From Paenibacillus luteus (GTDB lineage: Bacteria; Bacillota; Bacilli; Paenibacillales; Paenibacillaceae), in the NCBI RefSeq assembly GCF_006542765.1, contig NZ_SKCD01000035.1:1-54854 (forward strand): a stretch of DNA of 54,854 bases. The letters run 5' to 3'. The position numbers were made by a program, and so were the translations under genes. Below are positions 33,218-41,573 of the stretch, piece by piece; the stretch's first letter is position 1; the number at the start of each line of letters is the position of its first letter. A model generated the notes under the pieces. That model made no database searches. It saw nothing but the letters and a program-made list of their open reading frames with translations, and was not told where the DNA came from.

Positions 33218-34258
33218 ATCATTAGCAGGAAAGAAGTAGCGAAGCTGGCCGGCGTGTCAGAGGCAACCGTTTCCCGGGTGCTGAATAATGTCGGCCCCAT
33301 GAAAGAGGAAACTCGTGCGCGTGTATTGCAGGCTGCTGCTGAGCTTGGGTATGTGCCTAATGCGCTTGCCCAGCAGTTTGCCCGGAGGAAAAGTGGAAAT
33401 ATTGGTGTTATTTTGCCATTTGTACCGAAGGTTCATCTGTTCTCGACCTACTATTTCTCAGAGATACTAAGCGGAATCGGTGAAACCGCGAAGCGGTGTG
33501 GCTACGATTTGCTGCTTATCTTCAGAGAGCCGGATGATTCCAGAGATTACGCCAAGCTGTTTCGAACGCAGAAGATTGATGCCTGTATCGTCCTTGGATC
33601 TCAAAATGTGCCGGAAGAACGAAGCGCACTCGTAGAGCTTAAGGAAGGTGGCTTTCCCTTCTGTCTAGTGAATCAGCGTTTTGAAGAGGAGGAATTCCTA
33701 TCCGTCGATGCTGACCATGTTGCCGGCAGCGAGGCGGCCGTCAGGCATTTAATCGAACAAGGCAGCCTTCGCATTGCTTTCGTAAATGGACCTGCCCAGT
33801 ATTCCAACAGTACGGACAGGCTGGAAGGCTATCGAAATGCACTAGAGAAAGCTGGCATCAAGTATGAGACGCAGCATGTCTATGTGGGGAATTACAGCCG
33901 GAAGAGCGGCTATGAGCTTGCCGAACGGCTTGCAAAGGAAATTCAGATAGGAAGGATTGACGCTGTTTTTGCTGCCAACGACCGGATGGCCATCGGATTG
34001 ATGCAGGGATTGCGGGAGCATGGCCTTGAAGCCAGCCAGCATTATGCACTAATCGGCTATGACGATTCAGACGGCTCGCGCATCATTAGCCCAAGACTTT
34101 CAACGGTGGCGGTTCCTTTTTATGAGATGGGCAAGCTGGCTGCCGCTAGGCTGCTTAATGCGGAGCGAGCAAGCGCTCCAAGCGAGCTGCGGCAAGAGGT
34201 TCTGCCCGTGAGCTTGGTTCAAAGGGAAACATCAGATCGAAAAAATAAGCATCACTAA
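33218..34258 (+). CDS. LacI-family regulator with a non-standard start codon
   Basis: A DNA-binding sugar-responsive repressor of about 346 aa. The N-terminal helix-turn-helix reads SRKEVAKLAGVSEATVSRVL, and the effector domain has GYDDSDGSRIISPRLSTV. No ATG, GTG or TTG occurs between the upstream in-frame stop (33194) and the GTG at 33254, which would delete half of the helix-turn-helix. AGGAGG (33206-33211) is correctly placed before ATC (33218) and ATT (33221); ATC fits the family's usual M-x-S-R-K start. It is probably the repressor of the three downstream genes. Confidence 0.85.
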   Translation: MISRKEVAKLAGVSEATVSRVLNNVGPMKEETRARVLQAAAELGYVPNALAQQFARRKSGNIGVILPFVPKVHLFSTYYFSEILSGIGETAKRCGYDLLLIFREPDDSRDYAKLFRTQKIDACIVLGSQNVPEERSALVELKEGGFPFCLVNQRFEEEEFLSVDADHVAGSEAAVRHLIEQGSLRIAFVNGPAQYSNSTDRLEGYRNALEKAGIKYETQHVYVGNYSRKSGYELAERLAKEIQIGRIDAVFAANDRMAIGLMQGLREHGLEASQHYALIGYDDSDGSRIISPRLSTVAVPFYEMGKLAAARLLNAERASAPSELRQEVLPVSLVQRETSDRKNKHH

Positions 34259-34275
34259 TTGAGAGGCGGGTTTAT

Positions 34276-35439
34276 ATGGAAAAAGTACGTGTGGGTATGG
34301 TCGGTTATAAATTTATGGGTAAGGCACATAGCAACGCTTATCGCGCGCTTCCGATGTTTTTTCCAGAGGTCATTAAACCGGAAATGACGGCAATATGCGG
34401 ACGTGATCCAGAAGGGCTTGAGCAAGCTAGAGCACAATTCGGCTGGGCAAGCTCAGAAACCGATTGGAAGGAGCTCGTGAAACGCGAGGATATCGATTTA
34501 ATCGATATCAATGCGCCAAGCGATGCGCATAAAGCGATTGCACTTGCAGCGGCTGCTGCGGGCAAGCATATTTTTTGCGAAAAACCGTTGGCGCTCACGC
34601 TTGCGGATTCTCGTGAAATGCTAGAAGCGGCTGAGACGGCTGGTGTCAAGCATATGGTCGGGTTCAACTACCGTTTTGCACCTGCGATCCAGCTCGCAAA
34701 GAAGCTCGTTTCAGACGGTCGGATCGGCGAAATTCACCATTTCCGCGCGGTGTTTTTGCAGGATTGGATTATTGATCCAAGCTTCCCGCTCGTATGGCGT
34801 CTTCAGAAGGAAATTGCAGGTTCAGGCTCTCATGGCGATTTAGGCGCTCATTTAATTGATATGGCCCGTTACCTGGTCGGAGAATTCAACGAGGTGATCG
34901 GCATGAGCGAGACCTTTGTGAAGGAGCGTCCGATCGCTTCGGCCATGACCGGACTTAGTGCCAAAGGAAGCGAGGATGGACCGCGCGGCGAAGTAACCGT
35001 CGATGATGCAACGGTATTCATGACACGCTTCGCTAATGGCGCATTGGGTAGCTTTGAGGCCACGCGTTTTGCTGCAGGGCATCGTTGTACGAACGCTTTT
35101 GAGATTAATGGCAGTAAAGGGAGCATCAAGTTTGATTTTGAACGAATGAATGAGCTTCAAGTATATTTCACGGACGATGCCGAGGATGTTCAGGGCTTCC
35201 GCCGCGTGCTGGCAACTGATCCTTCACATGCTTATATGGATGCTTGGTGGCCTGCAGGACATACCATTGGCTACGAGCATACGTTTACGCATGAGATGCA
35301 TGAGCTGATGCAGGCTTTTGCAGAAGATCGCCAGCCGGTACCTAACTTTGTGGACGGCGTGAAATGCCAAGAGGTGCTGGAGGCCGTTGACCGCTCGATT
35401 GCAGAGCGCCGCTGGGTTTCCATTAGCGAGCTAGCCTAA
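34276..35439 (+). CDS. Gfo/Idh/MocA family oxidoreductase, first copy
   Basis: A cytoplasmic NAD(P)-dependent sugar dehydrogenase of 387 aa. The Rossmann start has MVGYKFMGKAHSNAY, then ICGRDPEGLEQ and the EKPLALT motif with the conserved Lys; HGDLGAHLIDMARYLVGE carries the likely catalytic His. The substrate cannot be read; partnering with ThuA-like and second Gfo/Idh/MocA genes suggests oxidation of a sugar or cyclitol to a 3-keto form. AGAGGCGGG lies ahead of the ATG, 17 bases after the LacI stop. Confidence 0.86.
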   Translation: MEKVRVGMVGYKFMGKAHSNAYRALPMFFPEVIKPEMTAICGRDPEGLEQARAQFGWASSETDWKELVKREDIDLIDINAPSDAHKAIALAAAAAGKHIFCEKPLALTLADSREMLEAAETAGVKHMVGFNYRFAPAIQLAKKLVSDGRIGEIHHFRAVFLQDWIIDPSFPLVWRLQKEIAGSGSHGDLGAHLIDMARYLVGEFNEVIGMSETFVKERPIASAMTGLSAKGSEDGPRGEVTVDDATVFMTRFANGALGSFEATRFAAGHRCTNAFEINGSKGSIKFDFERMNELQVYFTDDAEDVQGFRRVLATDPSHAYMDAWWPAGHTIGYEHTFTHEMHELMQAFAEDRQPVPNFVDGVKCQEVLEAVDRSIAERRWVSISELA

Positions 35440-35497
35440 ACGAACGAACAAGCATAAATAGATCGCACATAGAGTAGCAGAGAGGCAGGGAGATACA

Positions 35498-36220
35498 TTG
35501 AAAAAAGCATTAATCGTATGGGGTGGCTGGGACGGACATCAGCCGAAAGAAGTTGCAGAAATATTTCGCGAGGTTCTCGCTTCGGAAAACTTTGAGGTAG
35601 AAGTGTCCGATACGCTGGAGGCTTTTGCAGATGCGGAAAAGCTTCTTGGACTTGATCTTATCGTACCGGTGTGGACGATGGCACGTATTGAGCAAAAGCT
35701 GGTTGATAATGTTTCGGCAGCGGTACAGAGCGGCGTTGGCCTTGCTGGCTGTCATGGCGGCATGTGTGATGCGTTCCGTGAGAACGTCGACTGGCAGTTT
35801 ATGACGGGCGGCCAATGGGTAGCGCATCCCGGCAACGACGGCCTTGAATATACCGTGAATATCAACAATTCATCTAGTCCGCTTACGGAGGGCATCGAAG
35901 ATTTTGTCGTTAGCTCAGAGCAATACTACTTGCATGTAGACCCTGCCGTGGAAGTGCTTGCGACGACTAGGTTTCCTGTAACGGAGGGGCCACATTCGCT
36001 GAATAAAGCCGTTGATATGCCAGTGGCTTGGACGAAGCGCTGGGGAGTAGGACGCGTTTATTACAACTCGCTTGGCCATCAAGCAAACATCATTGAAATA
36101 CCAACCGTTAAGGAGCTGATGCGGCGTGGCTTCCTATGGTGTGCGGAAGGCAAGGCCAGAGCACTCGAAGCTGGCGTGAAATCGGCTGCTTACAGCGGAA
36201 TGGCAGATAACCAGCTATAA
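35498..36220 (+). CDS. ThuA-like domain protein
   Basis: A 240-aa protein of the ThuA (trehalose utilisation) family, a class-I-glutamine-amidotransferase-like fold. It shows MKKALIVWGGWDGHQPKEV, GVGLAGCHGGMCDAF and a YYLHVDP segment. ThuA takes part in 3-keto-disaccharide metabolism, fitting the flanking dehydrogenases. It starts with TTG, with GGCAGGGA ahead. The biochemical step of this copy is unknown. Confidence 0.84.
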   Translation: MKKALIVWGGWDGHQPKEVAEIFREVLASENFEVEVSDTLEAFADAEKLLGLDLIVPVWTMARIEQKLVDNVSAAVQSGVGLAGCHGGMCDAFRENVDWQFMTGGQWVAHPGNDGLEYTVNINNSSSPLTEGIEDFVVSSEQYYLHVDPAVEVLATTRFPVTEGPHSLNKAVDMPVAWTKRWGVGRVYYNSLGHQANIIEIPTVKELMRRGFLWCAEGKARALEAGVKSAAYSGMADNQL

Positions 36221-36263
36221 TCAAATTTTAAAATTCAGGATATGGGACGAGGGACTGGCGAAA

Positions 36264-37364
36264 ATGGAGAAGATTAAAGCAGGTATTATTGGAACAGGCA
36301 ATATCAGCGGGATCTATTTTGAAAACGGAAATCGCTTTGACGCGCTTCAGGTTGTAGCCTGCGCGGATTTGGATGTTGAACGTGCGAAGGCAAAAGGTGA
36401 GGAATTTGGCGTGCGCGGTTGCTCGGTTGAGGAATTGCTCGCAGATCCTGAGATTCAAATGATCATTAATCTGACCATTCCCCAAGCGCATGCTTCCGTA
36501 TGTTTGCGGGCGTTAGAGGCAGGCAAGCATGTGTATGTAGAGAAACCATTCGCCGTTACCCGAGAAGAAGCACAGCAGGTTTTGGAGCTTGCCGAGAAGA
36601 AGGGGCTTTATGTGGGAAGTGCTCCCGATACCTTCCTTGGCGGAGGAATCCAAACCAGCATTAAACTGGTGGAGGATGGCTGGATCGGTACACCAATCGG
36701 CGCAACTGCATTTATGGTTTGCGGCGGCCATGAATCTTGGCATCCTGCTCCAGAGTTTTATTACCAGACGGGTGGCGGTCCAATGTTCGATATGGGACCC
36801 TACTATTTAACTGCTCTTGTAGCGCTGCTTGGGCCGATAACCCGCGTAACGGGTTCGGCGCGCATTTCCTTCCCAGAGAGAACCATTACCAGCAAGCCTA
36901 AATATGGCCAAAAGGTTAATGTTGAGGTGCCTACCCATATCGCAGGCGTGATGGATTTTGCATCGGGTCCCATCGGGACACTGCTCACGAGTTTTGATGT
37001 GAAAGGCGGTTCCATGCTGCCGCGTATCGAGGTATATGGCAGCGCGGGAACCTTGCTCGTTCCCGATCCCAACGGATTCGGCGGTCAAATCAAGCTTTGG
37101 CGAGCAGGCTCGAATGAATGGTCGGATATTCCGCTTGCTTATGGTTATACGGAAAATGCCCGCGGTGTCGGCGCTGCGGATATGGCGAAAGCGATTCAAA
37201 CCGGCCGCAAGCACCGGGCTAACGGTGAACTGGCTTATCATGTACTTGAAGCTATGCACGGTTTCCATGATGCTTCCGAGCAAGGCGCGCATTATGTCAT
37301 GAAGAGTACGTGCGAGAGACCGGCACCGCTGCCGCTTGGCTTGCAGCCGTTTTGTCTAGACTAG
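36264..37364 (+). CDS. Gfo/Idh/MocA family oxidoreductase, second copy
   Basis: An NAD(P)-dependent dehydrogenase of 366 aa. N-terminal IIGTGNISGIYF, then CADLDVERAKAKGEEFG and VEKPFAVT with the conserved Lys; FDMGPYYLTALVALLG covers the catalytic region. It differs from the first copy throughout, so the pair is not a recent duplication and may act on successive steps or as a heteromer. Last gene of the LacI-controlled operon. Confidence 0.85.
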   Translation: MEKIKAGIIGTGNISGIYFENGNRFDALQVVACADLDVERAKAKGEEFGVRGCSVEELLADPEIQMIINLTIPQAHASVCLRALEAGKHVYVEKPFAVTREEAQQVLELAEKKGLYVGSAPDTFLGGGIQTSIKLVEDGWIGTPIGATAFMVCGGHESWHPAPEFYYQTGGGPMFDMGPYYLTALVALLGPITRVTGSARISFPERTITSKPKYGQKVNVEVPTHIAGVMDFASGPIGTLLTSFDVKGGSMLPRIEVYGSAGTLLVPDPNGFGGQIKLWRAGSNEWSDIPLAYGYTENARGVGAADMAKAIQTGRKHRANGELAYHVLEAMHGFHDASEQGAHYVMKSTCERPAPLPLGLQPFCLD

Positions 37365-37387
37365 TGCCCTGTGACCTATAGCAGCAA

Positions 37388-37428
37388 AAGAAAAAGCAGA
37401 GCGACTAACCGCTCTGCTTTTTCTTATT
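37388..37428. terminator. Bidirectional terminator
   Basis: A perfect 16-bp stem AAGAAAAAGCAGAGCG/CGCTCTGCTTTTTCTT (37388-37403, 37410-37425), with A and T runs on both sides, ends the sugar operon and the converging betaine operon. Confidence 0.9.
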
Positions 37429-37432
37429 TTTG

Positions 37433-38302
37433 TTATGATTTAACCCATGCCTCTACTTTATCGGCATTAGCCTCAACCCAGGCTTTAGCCGCCGCTTCCG
37501 GCGTTTCGCCTTCCTGGATTTTAATCATGACGGCTGCCATGTCATCGGGAGTCCAATTAAACTTGTCTAGGAAAGCGTAGGCTTCCGGTTGGTCTTCCTT
37601 CAGCCCTTGGCGAGCAATCGTATGAATTTGTTCATCTCCGCCGTATACGTTTTTCGGATCCTCCAAATATTTCAGATCCATTTTGGCGAAAATCCAGTGT
37701 GGGGTCCAGCCTGTAACCACGATAGGCTCTTTGTTGGCATAAGCCTTTTGCAGTTCTTGCGTCATCGCTGCGGATGAGCTTTCAAGCAGTGTCCATTTAT
37801 CGCGTAAGTTGTATTCATCAAGCACCTTCTCGGTAGACATCATGAGTCCAGCGCCGGGCTCAATCCCGATAATCGTGTGGTCCACCGTATCGCCAAAGGC
37901 ACCATTCAACTCATCGATACTATTGATGTCCATATATTTGGGAACGACGAGGCCAATTTTGGTACCTTCGAGATTCGGACCCAAGTCATCGTATTTTCCA
38001 TTATATTTGGTGACATAGGAAGCATGTGTAGTCGGAAGCCAAGCGGCGACCATCGCATCCGCGCTTCCATCGGAAATACCGGCCCACATTGGCCCCGCAT
38101 CTACCTGCATCATTTCCACCTGATAACCAAGCTTTTGTTCAAGTACTTCTTTTACCACATTCGTGCTCGCGATTTCGGAATCCCAAGCTACATAAGCCAG
38201 CGTTATTTTTTTCTTGTCGCTGCCCCCGGAAGAAGAACATCCCGCTATCAAGGCGAATGCCATTACCGCTGCTACAATTACCGTCATTTTGTTGAATTTC
38301 AA
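37433..38302 (-). CDS. opuAC: Glycine betaine/proline-binding lipoprotein (OpuAC-like)
   Basis: A membrane-tethered binding protein of 289 aa. Signal with lipobox ALIAGC (Cys22), then ITLAYVAWDSEIASTNVV and GWTPHWIFAKMDLKYLEDP, the aromatic-rich pattern of the OpuAC family that cages trimethylammonium groups. It starts with TTG behind AAGGAG. It is the third gene of a minus-strand ABC importer that should take up compatible solutes under osmotic stress. Confidence 0.87.
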   Translation of the reverse strand: MKFNKMTVIVAAVMAFALIAGCSSSGGSDKKKITLAYVAWDSEIASTNVVKEVLEQKLGYQVEMMQVDAGPMWAGISDGSADAMVAAWLPTTHASYVTKYNGKYDDLGPNLEGTKIGLVVPKYMDINSIDELNGAFGDTVDHTIIGIEPGAGLMMSTEKVLDEYNLRDKWTLLESSSAAMTQELQKAYANKEPIVVTGWTPHWIFAKMDLKYLEDPKNVYGGDEQIHTIARQGLKEDQPEAYAFLDKFNWTPDDMAAVMIKIQEGETPEAAAKAWVEANADKVEAWVKS

Positions 38303-38442
38303 AAAATCACTCCTTAAAAGTTTGTGGAACTGATACTTTAAGAGATAGCTTAAAGGTGGTGGAACAAACTTGCTTTGTAAGCATAGATCTTTGTTTTGTG
38401 AATCTGCTCGCGCAGCGACTGTTTTGAAACAAACTAACTAAG

Positions 38443-38456
38443 CAAGCATGTATGCT
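38443..38456 (-). other. Hairpin between permease and binding-protein genes
   Basis: The imperfect palindrome AAGCATGTATGCTT lies just behind the permease stop, within a 162-base gap. It may tune the ratio of binding protein to channel. The rest of the gap shows nothing clear. Confidence 0.3.
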
Positions 38457-38464
38457 TTTGAATG

Positions 38465-39301
38465 CTAGGTTGTTTTGCTTCTGCGAATAACTTGTTGGGT
38501 TAAACGGTCTAAGATAATGGCCAAGATAACGATAGCAAGCCCGGCTTCAAAGCCAACACCCGTATTTCCTTGCGTAACGGCACGGTATACATAAGCGCCG
38601 ACCCCTTGTGCGCCAATCATCGAGGCGATAACGACCATCGATAAAGAAAGCATGATGGTCTGATTGATTCCCGCCATGATGGTAGGAAGAGCAATCGGGA
38701 GCTGGAGCTTGAAGAGCTTCTGAGCGGGTGTGGAGCCAAATGCATCCGCTGCTTCGACGAGTTCCTCAGGAACCTGGCGAATGCCTAAATTAGTTAGGCG
38801 GATGGTTGGCGGGATGGCGAATATAATGGATGAGATCACCCCAGGTACTACACCGAGCGAGAAGAAGGTAACGGCTGGCAATAAATAGACGAATGCAGGC
38901 ATCGTCTGCATAAAGTCCAGCACGGGCGTAACAATCTTCTGAATACCGTTTTTGCGTGCGCACAAAATGCCAACTGGCACACCAATGAGTACCGAGATGA
39001 AGGCAGAGGTCAGAACAAGCGCTAGTGTCTGCATCGTCTGGCTCCATAATCCCAGGTTCTCAATGATGAGCAGGCCTATTAGCGTAAATAACGCCATTCT
39101 CCATTTGCCGATATACCAGGCAAGAACCGTAAACAGAAGGATAAGAACAAGCGCTGGAAACCAATTAAGCGCAGTTTCTAAGCCGTTTACTGTTTCTCCA
39201 ACCACAATTTTTATCAATTTGAATAGTGGCGCCAGATTATTTTCGAGCCAGGATTCAAACCATTCGATAAAGTCTGCTAAAGGAATTTTAGGCAGATTCA
39301 T
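38465..39301 (-). CDS. opuAB: Glycine betaine/proline ABC permease (OpuAB-like)
   Basis: An integral membrane subunit of 278 aa. The polar N-terminal ~45 residues are followed by about six helices, with the loop EELVEAADAFGSTPAQKLFKLQLP that contacts the ATPase. Length matches OpuAB. The ATG at 39301 is chosen because GAGGCTGGTGA lies ahead; the ATPase gene's 3' end overlaps it by 14 bases, so the two are coupled. Confidence 0.88.
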   Translation of the reverse strand: MNLPKIPLADFIEWFESWLENNLAPLFKLIKIVVGETVNGLETALNWFPALVLILLFTVLAWYIGKWRMALFTLIGLLIIENLGLWSQTMQTLALVLTSAFISVLIGVPVGILCARKNGIQKIVTPVLDFMQTMPAFVYLLPAVTFFSLGVVPGVISSIIFAIPPTIRLTNLGIRQVPEELVEAADAFGSTPAQKLFKLQLPIALPTIMAGINQTIMLSLSMVVIASMIGAQGVGAYVYRAVTQGNTGVGFEAGLAIVILAIILDRLTQQVIRRSKTT

Positions 39302-40496
39302 GACTATCACCAGCCTCTAATGTTGAATTTCCGGCTAATGCGGCCAGAACAGCGCCTTTAATGACAATCCCTTTTAGCCGCCCATTCTCATCAATAATGG
39401 AAACGGGGAATTTGGAATTGCTCATTAATTCAAATAATTCGTTAAGCAGCGTTTCCGGGAGTACGGCAGGCGCCTCCCGTTCCATTGCTTCTTCAAGCTT
39501 CTGTCCGTTTTTGATTGCATTGGCTGCATTCTCCGCGGTAATAACGCCAAGCAGCCTCATGCCTTTATCAACAACGTATAAGCTGGAAACTTCCCGGTCG
39601 CGCATAAATTGCAGAGCCACGCGCGGTCCCTTTTCAATGGTAATCGTCTCAGGCTTGACCATCACGTGCGAAGCCGTTAAAACTTTAGACAAATCAACGT
39701 CCTCGACGAATCGCTCTACATACTTATTGGCCGGCTGCATCAAAATTTCTTCCGGCGAACCGATTTGTACGATGCTGCCGTCCTTCATTAATGCAATTTG
39801 GTCACCAATGCGCAGTGCTTCATCCAAATCATGCGTAATAAACACGATCGTCTTTTTCATTTTCGATTGCAATTCAAGCAGCTCATCCTGCATATCCTTC
39901 CGGATCAGCGGGTCAAGCGCGCTAAATGCCTCATCCATCAGAAGCACGTCGGGATCGTTGGCAAGCCCTCTGGCAAGCCCGACGCGCTGCTGCATACCGC
40001 CGCTTAGCTGATCAGGATAGCTATCTGCCCAGCCTTTTAATCCTACAAGTTCAAGAGAGTTCATCGCCATTTCCCTGCGTTTTTTCTTATCGATGCCTTG
40101 AACCTCAAGCCCGTATTCGATATTTTGGATTACGGTGCGATGCGGAAACAACGCAAATTTCTGAAATACCATGCCTACGTTTTTTCTTCTGAACTTCCTT
40201 AGCTGCTCAGGAGACATCTTCAATACATCTGTACCATTGAATAGTACCTGACCGTTCGTAGGTTCGATCAGTCGGTTAAGCAGACGTACAAGTGTCGACT
40301 TGCCGCTGCCGGACAAGCCCATGATGACAAATATTTGTCCTGCTTCAATGGAGAAACTAGCTTGGTTGACCCCAACCGTAAGCTTTGTTTCTGCAAATAT
40401 CTTTTCTTTAGACCATCCTTTATCCAGCAGCGGGATCGCCTTTTTCGGATCGGCTCCGAAAATCTTGGTTAGCCTCTTGGCTTCTATAATCGCCAT
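39288..40496 (-). CDS. opuAA: Glycine betaine/proline ABC ATPase with CBS domains (OpuAA-like)
   Basis: Energising subunit of 402 aa. Walker A MGLSGSGKSTLVRLLN, signature LSGGMQQRVGLARGLA, Walker B DVLLMDEAFSALDPLIR and H-loop ITHDLDEA. The C-terminal ~130 residues form paired CBS domains, which in OpuA-type importers gate transport by ionic strength. AAGGGGG precedes the ATG. It is the first gene of the operon, divergent from the GbsR-type regulator. Confidence 0.9.
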   Translation of the reverse strand: MAIIEAKRLTKIFGADPKKAIPLLDKGWSKEKIFAETKLTVGVNQASFSIEAGQIFVIMGLSGSGKSTLVRLLNRLIEPTNGQVLFNGTDVLKMSPEQLRKFRRKNVGMVFQKFALFPHRTVIQNIEYGLEVQGIDKKKRREMAMNSLELVGLKGWADSYPDQLSGGMQQRVGLARGLANDPDVLLMDEAFSALDPLIRKDMQDELLELQSKMKKTIVFITHDLDEALRIGDQIALMKDGSIVQIGSPEEILMQPANKYVERFVEDVDLSKVLTASHVMVKPETITIEKGPRVALQFMRDREVSSLYVVDKGMRLLGVITAENAANAIKNGQKLEEAMEREAPAVLPETLLNELFELMSNSKFPVSIIDENGRLKGIVIKGAVLAALAGNSTLEAGDSHESA

Positions 40497-40531
40497 GTTG
40501 TGCCCCCTTGTGGAATATTTCGACTCCTATA

Positions 40532-40561
40532 AGTTTAGTTGGTTATCTTTGTAATGGTCAA
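40532..40561 (-). promoter_or_regulatory. Promoter of the betaine importer operon
   Basis: On the minus strand TTGACC (plus 40556-40561), an 18-base spacer and TAAACT (plus 40532-40537) lie ~36 bases upstream of the ATPase start. Confidence 0.5.
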
Positions 40562-40575
40562 AAGGCGTGAGACAG

Positions 40576-40626
40576 TGTATACTCTGTACAGTTATAACTT
40601 TACGTACTTTACGTACTGTATACTCT
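40576..40626. promoter_or_regulatory. Direct-repeat operator region between opu and its regulator
   Basis: TGTATACTCT occurs twice (40576-40585, 40617-40626), flanking two head-to-tail copies of TTTACGTAC (40599-40607, 40608-40616). The block sits just upstream of the opu -35 box and ahead of the regulator gene. It is a likely binding site for the GbsR-type protein, which could then control both directions. Confidence 0.55.
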
Positions 40627-40653
40627 TGATAACTCCCTTTTTCAACCTATATG
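40626..40653 (+). promoter_or_regulatory. Possible promoter of the GbsR-type gene
   Basis: TTGATA (40626-40631) and TATATG (40648-40653), 16 bases apart, directly abut the repeat block. A plausible but weak match. Confidence 0.35.
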
Positions 40654-40735
40654 TATTCTTTACTCTGGTGGACCATTTGATTACAATAATTGATATGGGA
40701 ATGATAGGGGAAAGACACTCCTCAGGAGGAACGAC

Positions 40736-41293
40736 ATGAATGAACTTGCAGCATTAACGGAAGAGCAGCTAACGAAGCTGCAAAATACGCGCCGCCGCGT
40801 CATTGAATCAATTGGGAAAAACATGGATTTGTACGGCATAACCTTGTCGATCGGCCATCTCTATGGGAATATGTATTTTAACCGTGAGCCGGTAACACTT
40901 GATGAAATGAGCCAGACGATGGGCATGAGCAAGACTTCCATGAGTACTGGCATGCGTACGCTGCATGACTTGAAGATGATAAATAAAGTTTGGGGCAAGG
41001 GCTCCCGTAAAGATTTATATGAGGTTGAAACGAATTGGCATCAGAACTTTGCGGATTTTTTCTCTATTAAATGGCGGAAAGCCGTCGAGCAAAATATGAG
41101 TGCTTTAAATCGTTCAACCAAAGAAATTGCACAATTAAAGCAGCAATATGAGCAAGACCAAGCTTTCCTTGACGTACTGGAGAATGACACGCAGAAGATT
41201 GAAGAAGCATTAAAGTATTACCGCTGGCTGGATCGATTAATTGATTCGTTTGAGACGGGTGACATTTATAAATTTATACCGCAAGAAGAGTAA
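40736..41293 (+). CDS. GbsR/MarR-family regulator of betaine uptake (OpcR/GbsR-like)
   Basis: A 185-aa winged-helix regulator. The N-terminal helix leads into the DNA-binding motif EPVTLDEMSQTMGMSKTSMSTGMRTL and the wing VWGKGSRKDLYEV; the C-terminal half is coiled-coil dimerisation. GbsR and OpcR of Bacillus repress choline and betaine uptake or synthesis genes, matching the divergent opu operon. CAGGAGGA lies 6 bases before the ATG. Confidence 0.86.
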   Translation: MNELAALTEEQLTKLQNTRRRVIESIGKNMDLYGITLSIGHLYGNMYFNREPVTLDEMSQTMGMSKTSMSTGMRTLHDLKMINKVWGKGSRKDLYEVETNWHQNFADFFSIKWRKAVEQNMSALNRSTKEIAQLKQQYEQDQAFLDVLENDTQKIEEALKYYRWLDRLIDSFETGDIYKFIPQEE

Positions 41294-41315
41294 AGCTAGA
41301 GGAAATTTGCAATAG

Positions 41316-41347
41316 ATAGGCCGCGGGTTATTAGCTGTGCGGCCTAT
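41316..41347 (+). other. Hairpin after the regulator gene
   Basis: ATAGGCCGC (41316-41324) pairs perfectly with GCGGCCTAT (41339-41347). No T tract follows, so it is more likely an RNA-stability element than a terminator. Confidence 0.45.
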
Positions 41348-41372
41348 ACCAAATTTTATTTTGTCATGCTTG

Positions 41373-41406
41373 AAACCGCAGGAGCTCTTTCTCCTGCGGT
41401 TTTTTG
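41373..41406 (+). terminator. Terminator after the GbsR-type gene
   Basis: AAACCGCAGGAG-CTCTTT-CTCCTGCGGTTT followed by T4: a perfect 12-bp stem. Confidence 0.92.
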
Positions 41407-41573
41407 TATTCTATTTTGGTTAGAGACAGCCGTTTCGCAGAACAATAAATGGAGCTTGCGTTCATGATTAATCCATTAAGAGCTTCTACAGCAGAATGGG
41501 GATTGGATGAATTCGCTAAGTTGTTTATGGTAAACTTATTCATACAACTCTTAATGAAAGGGTGACCGCATGG

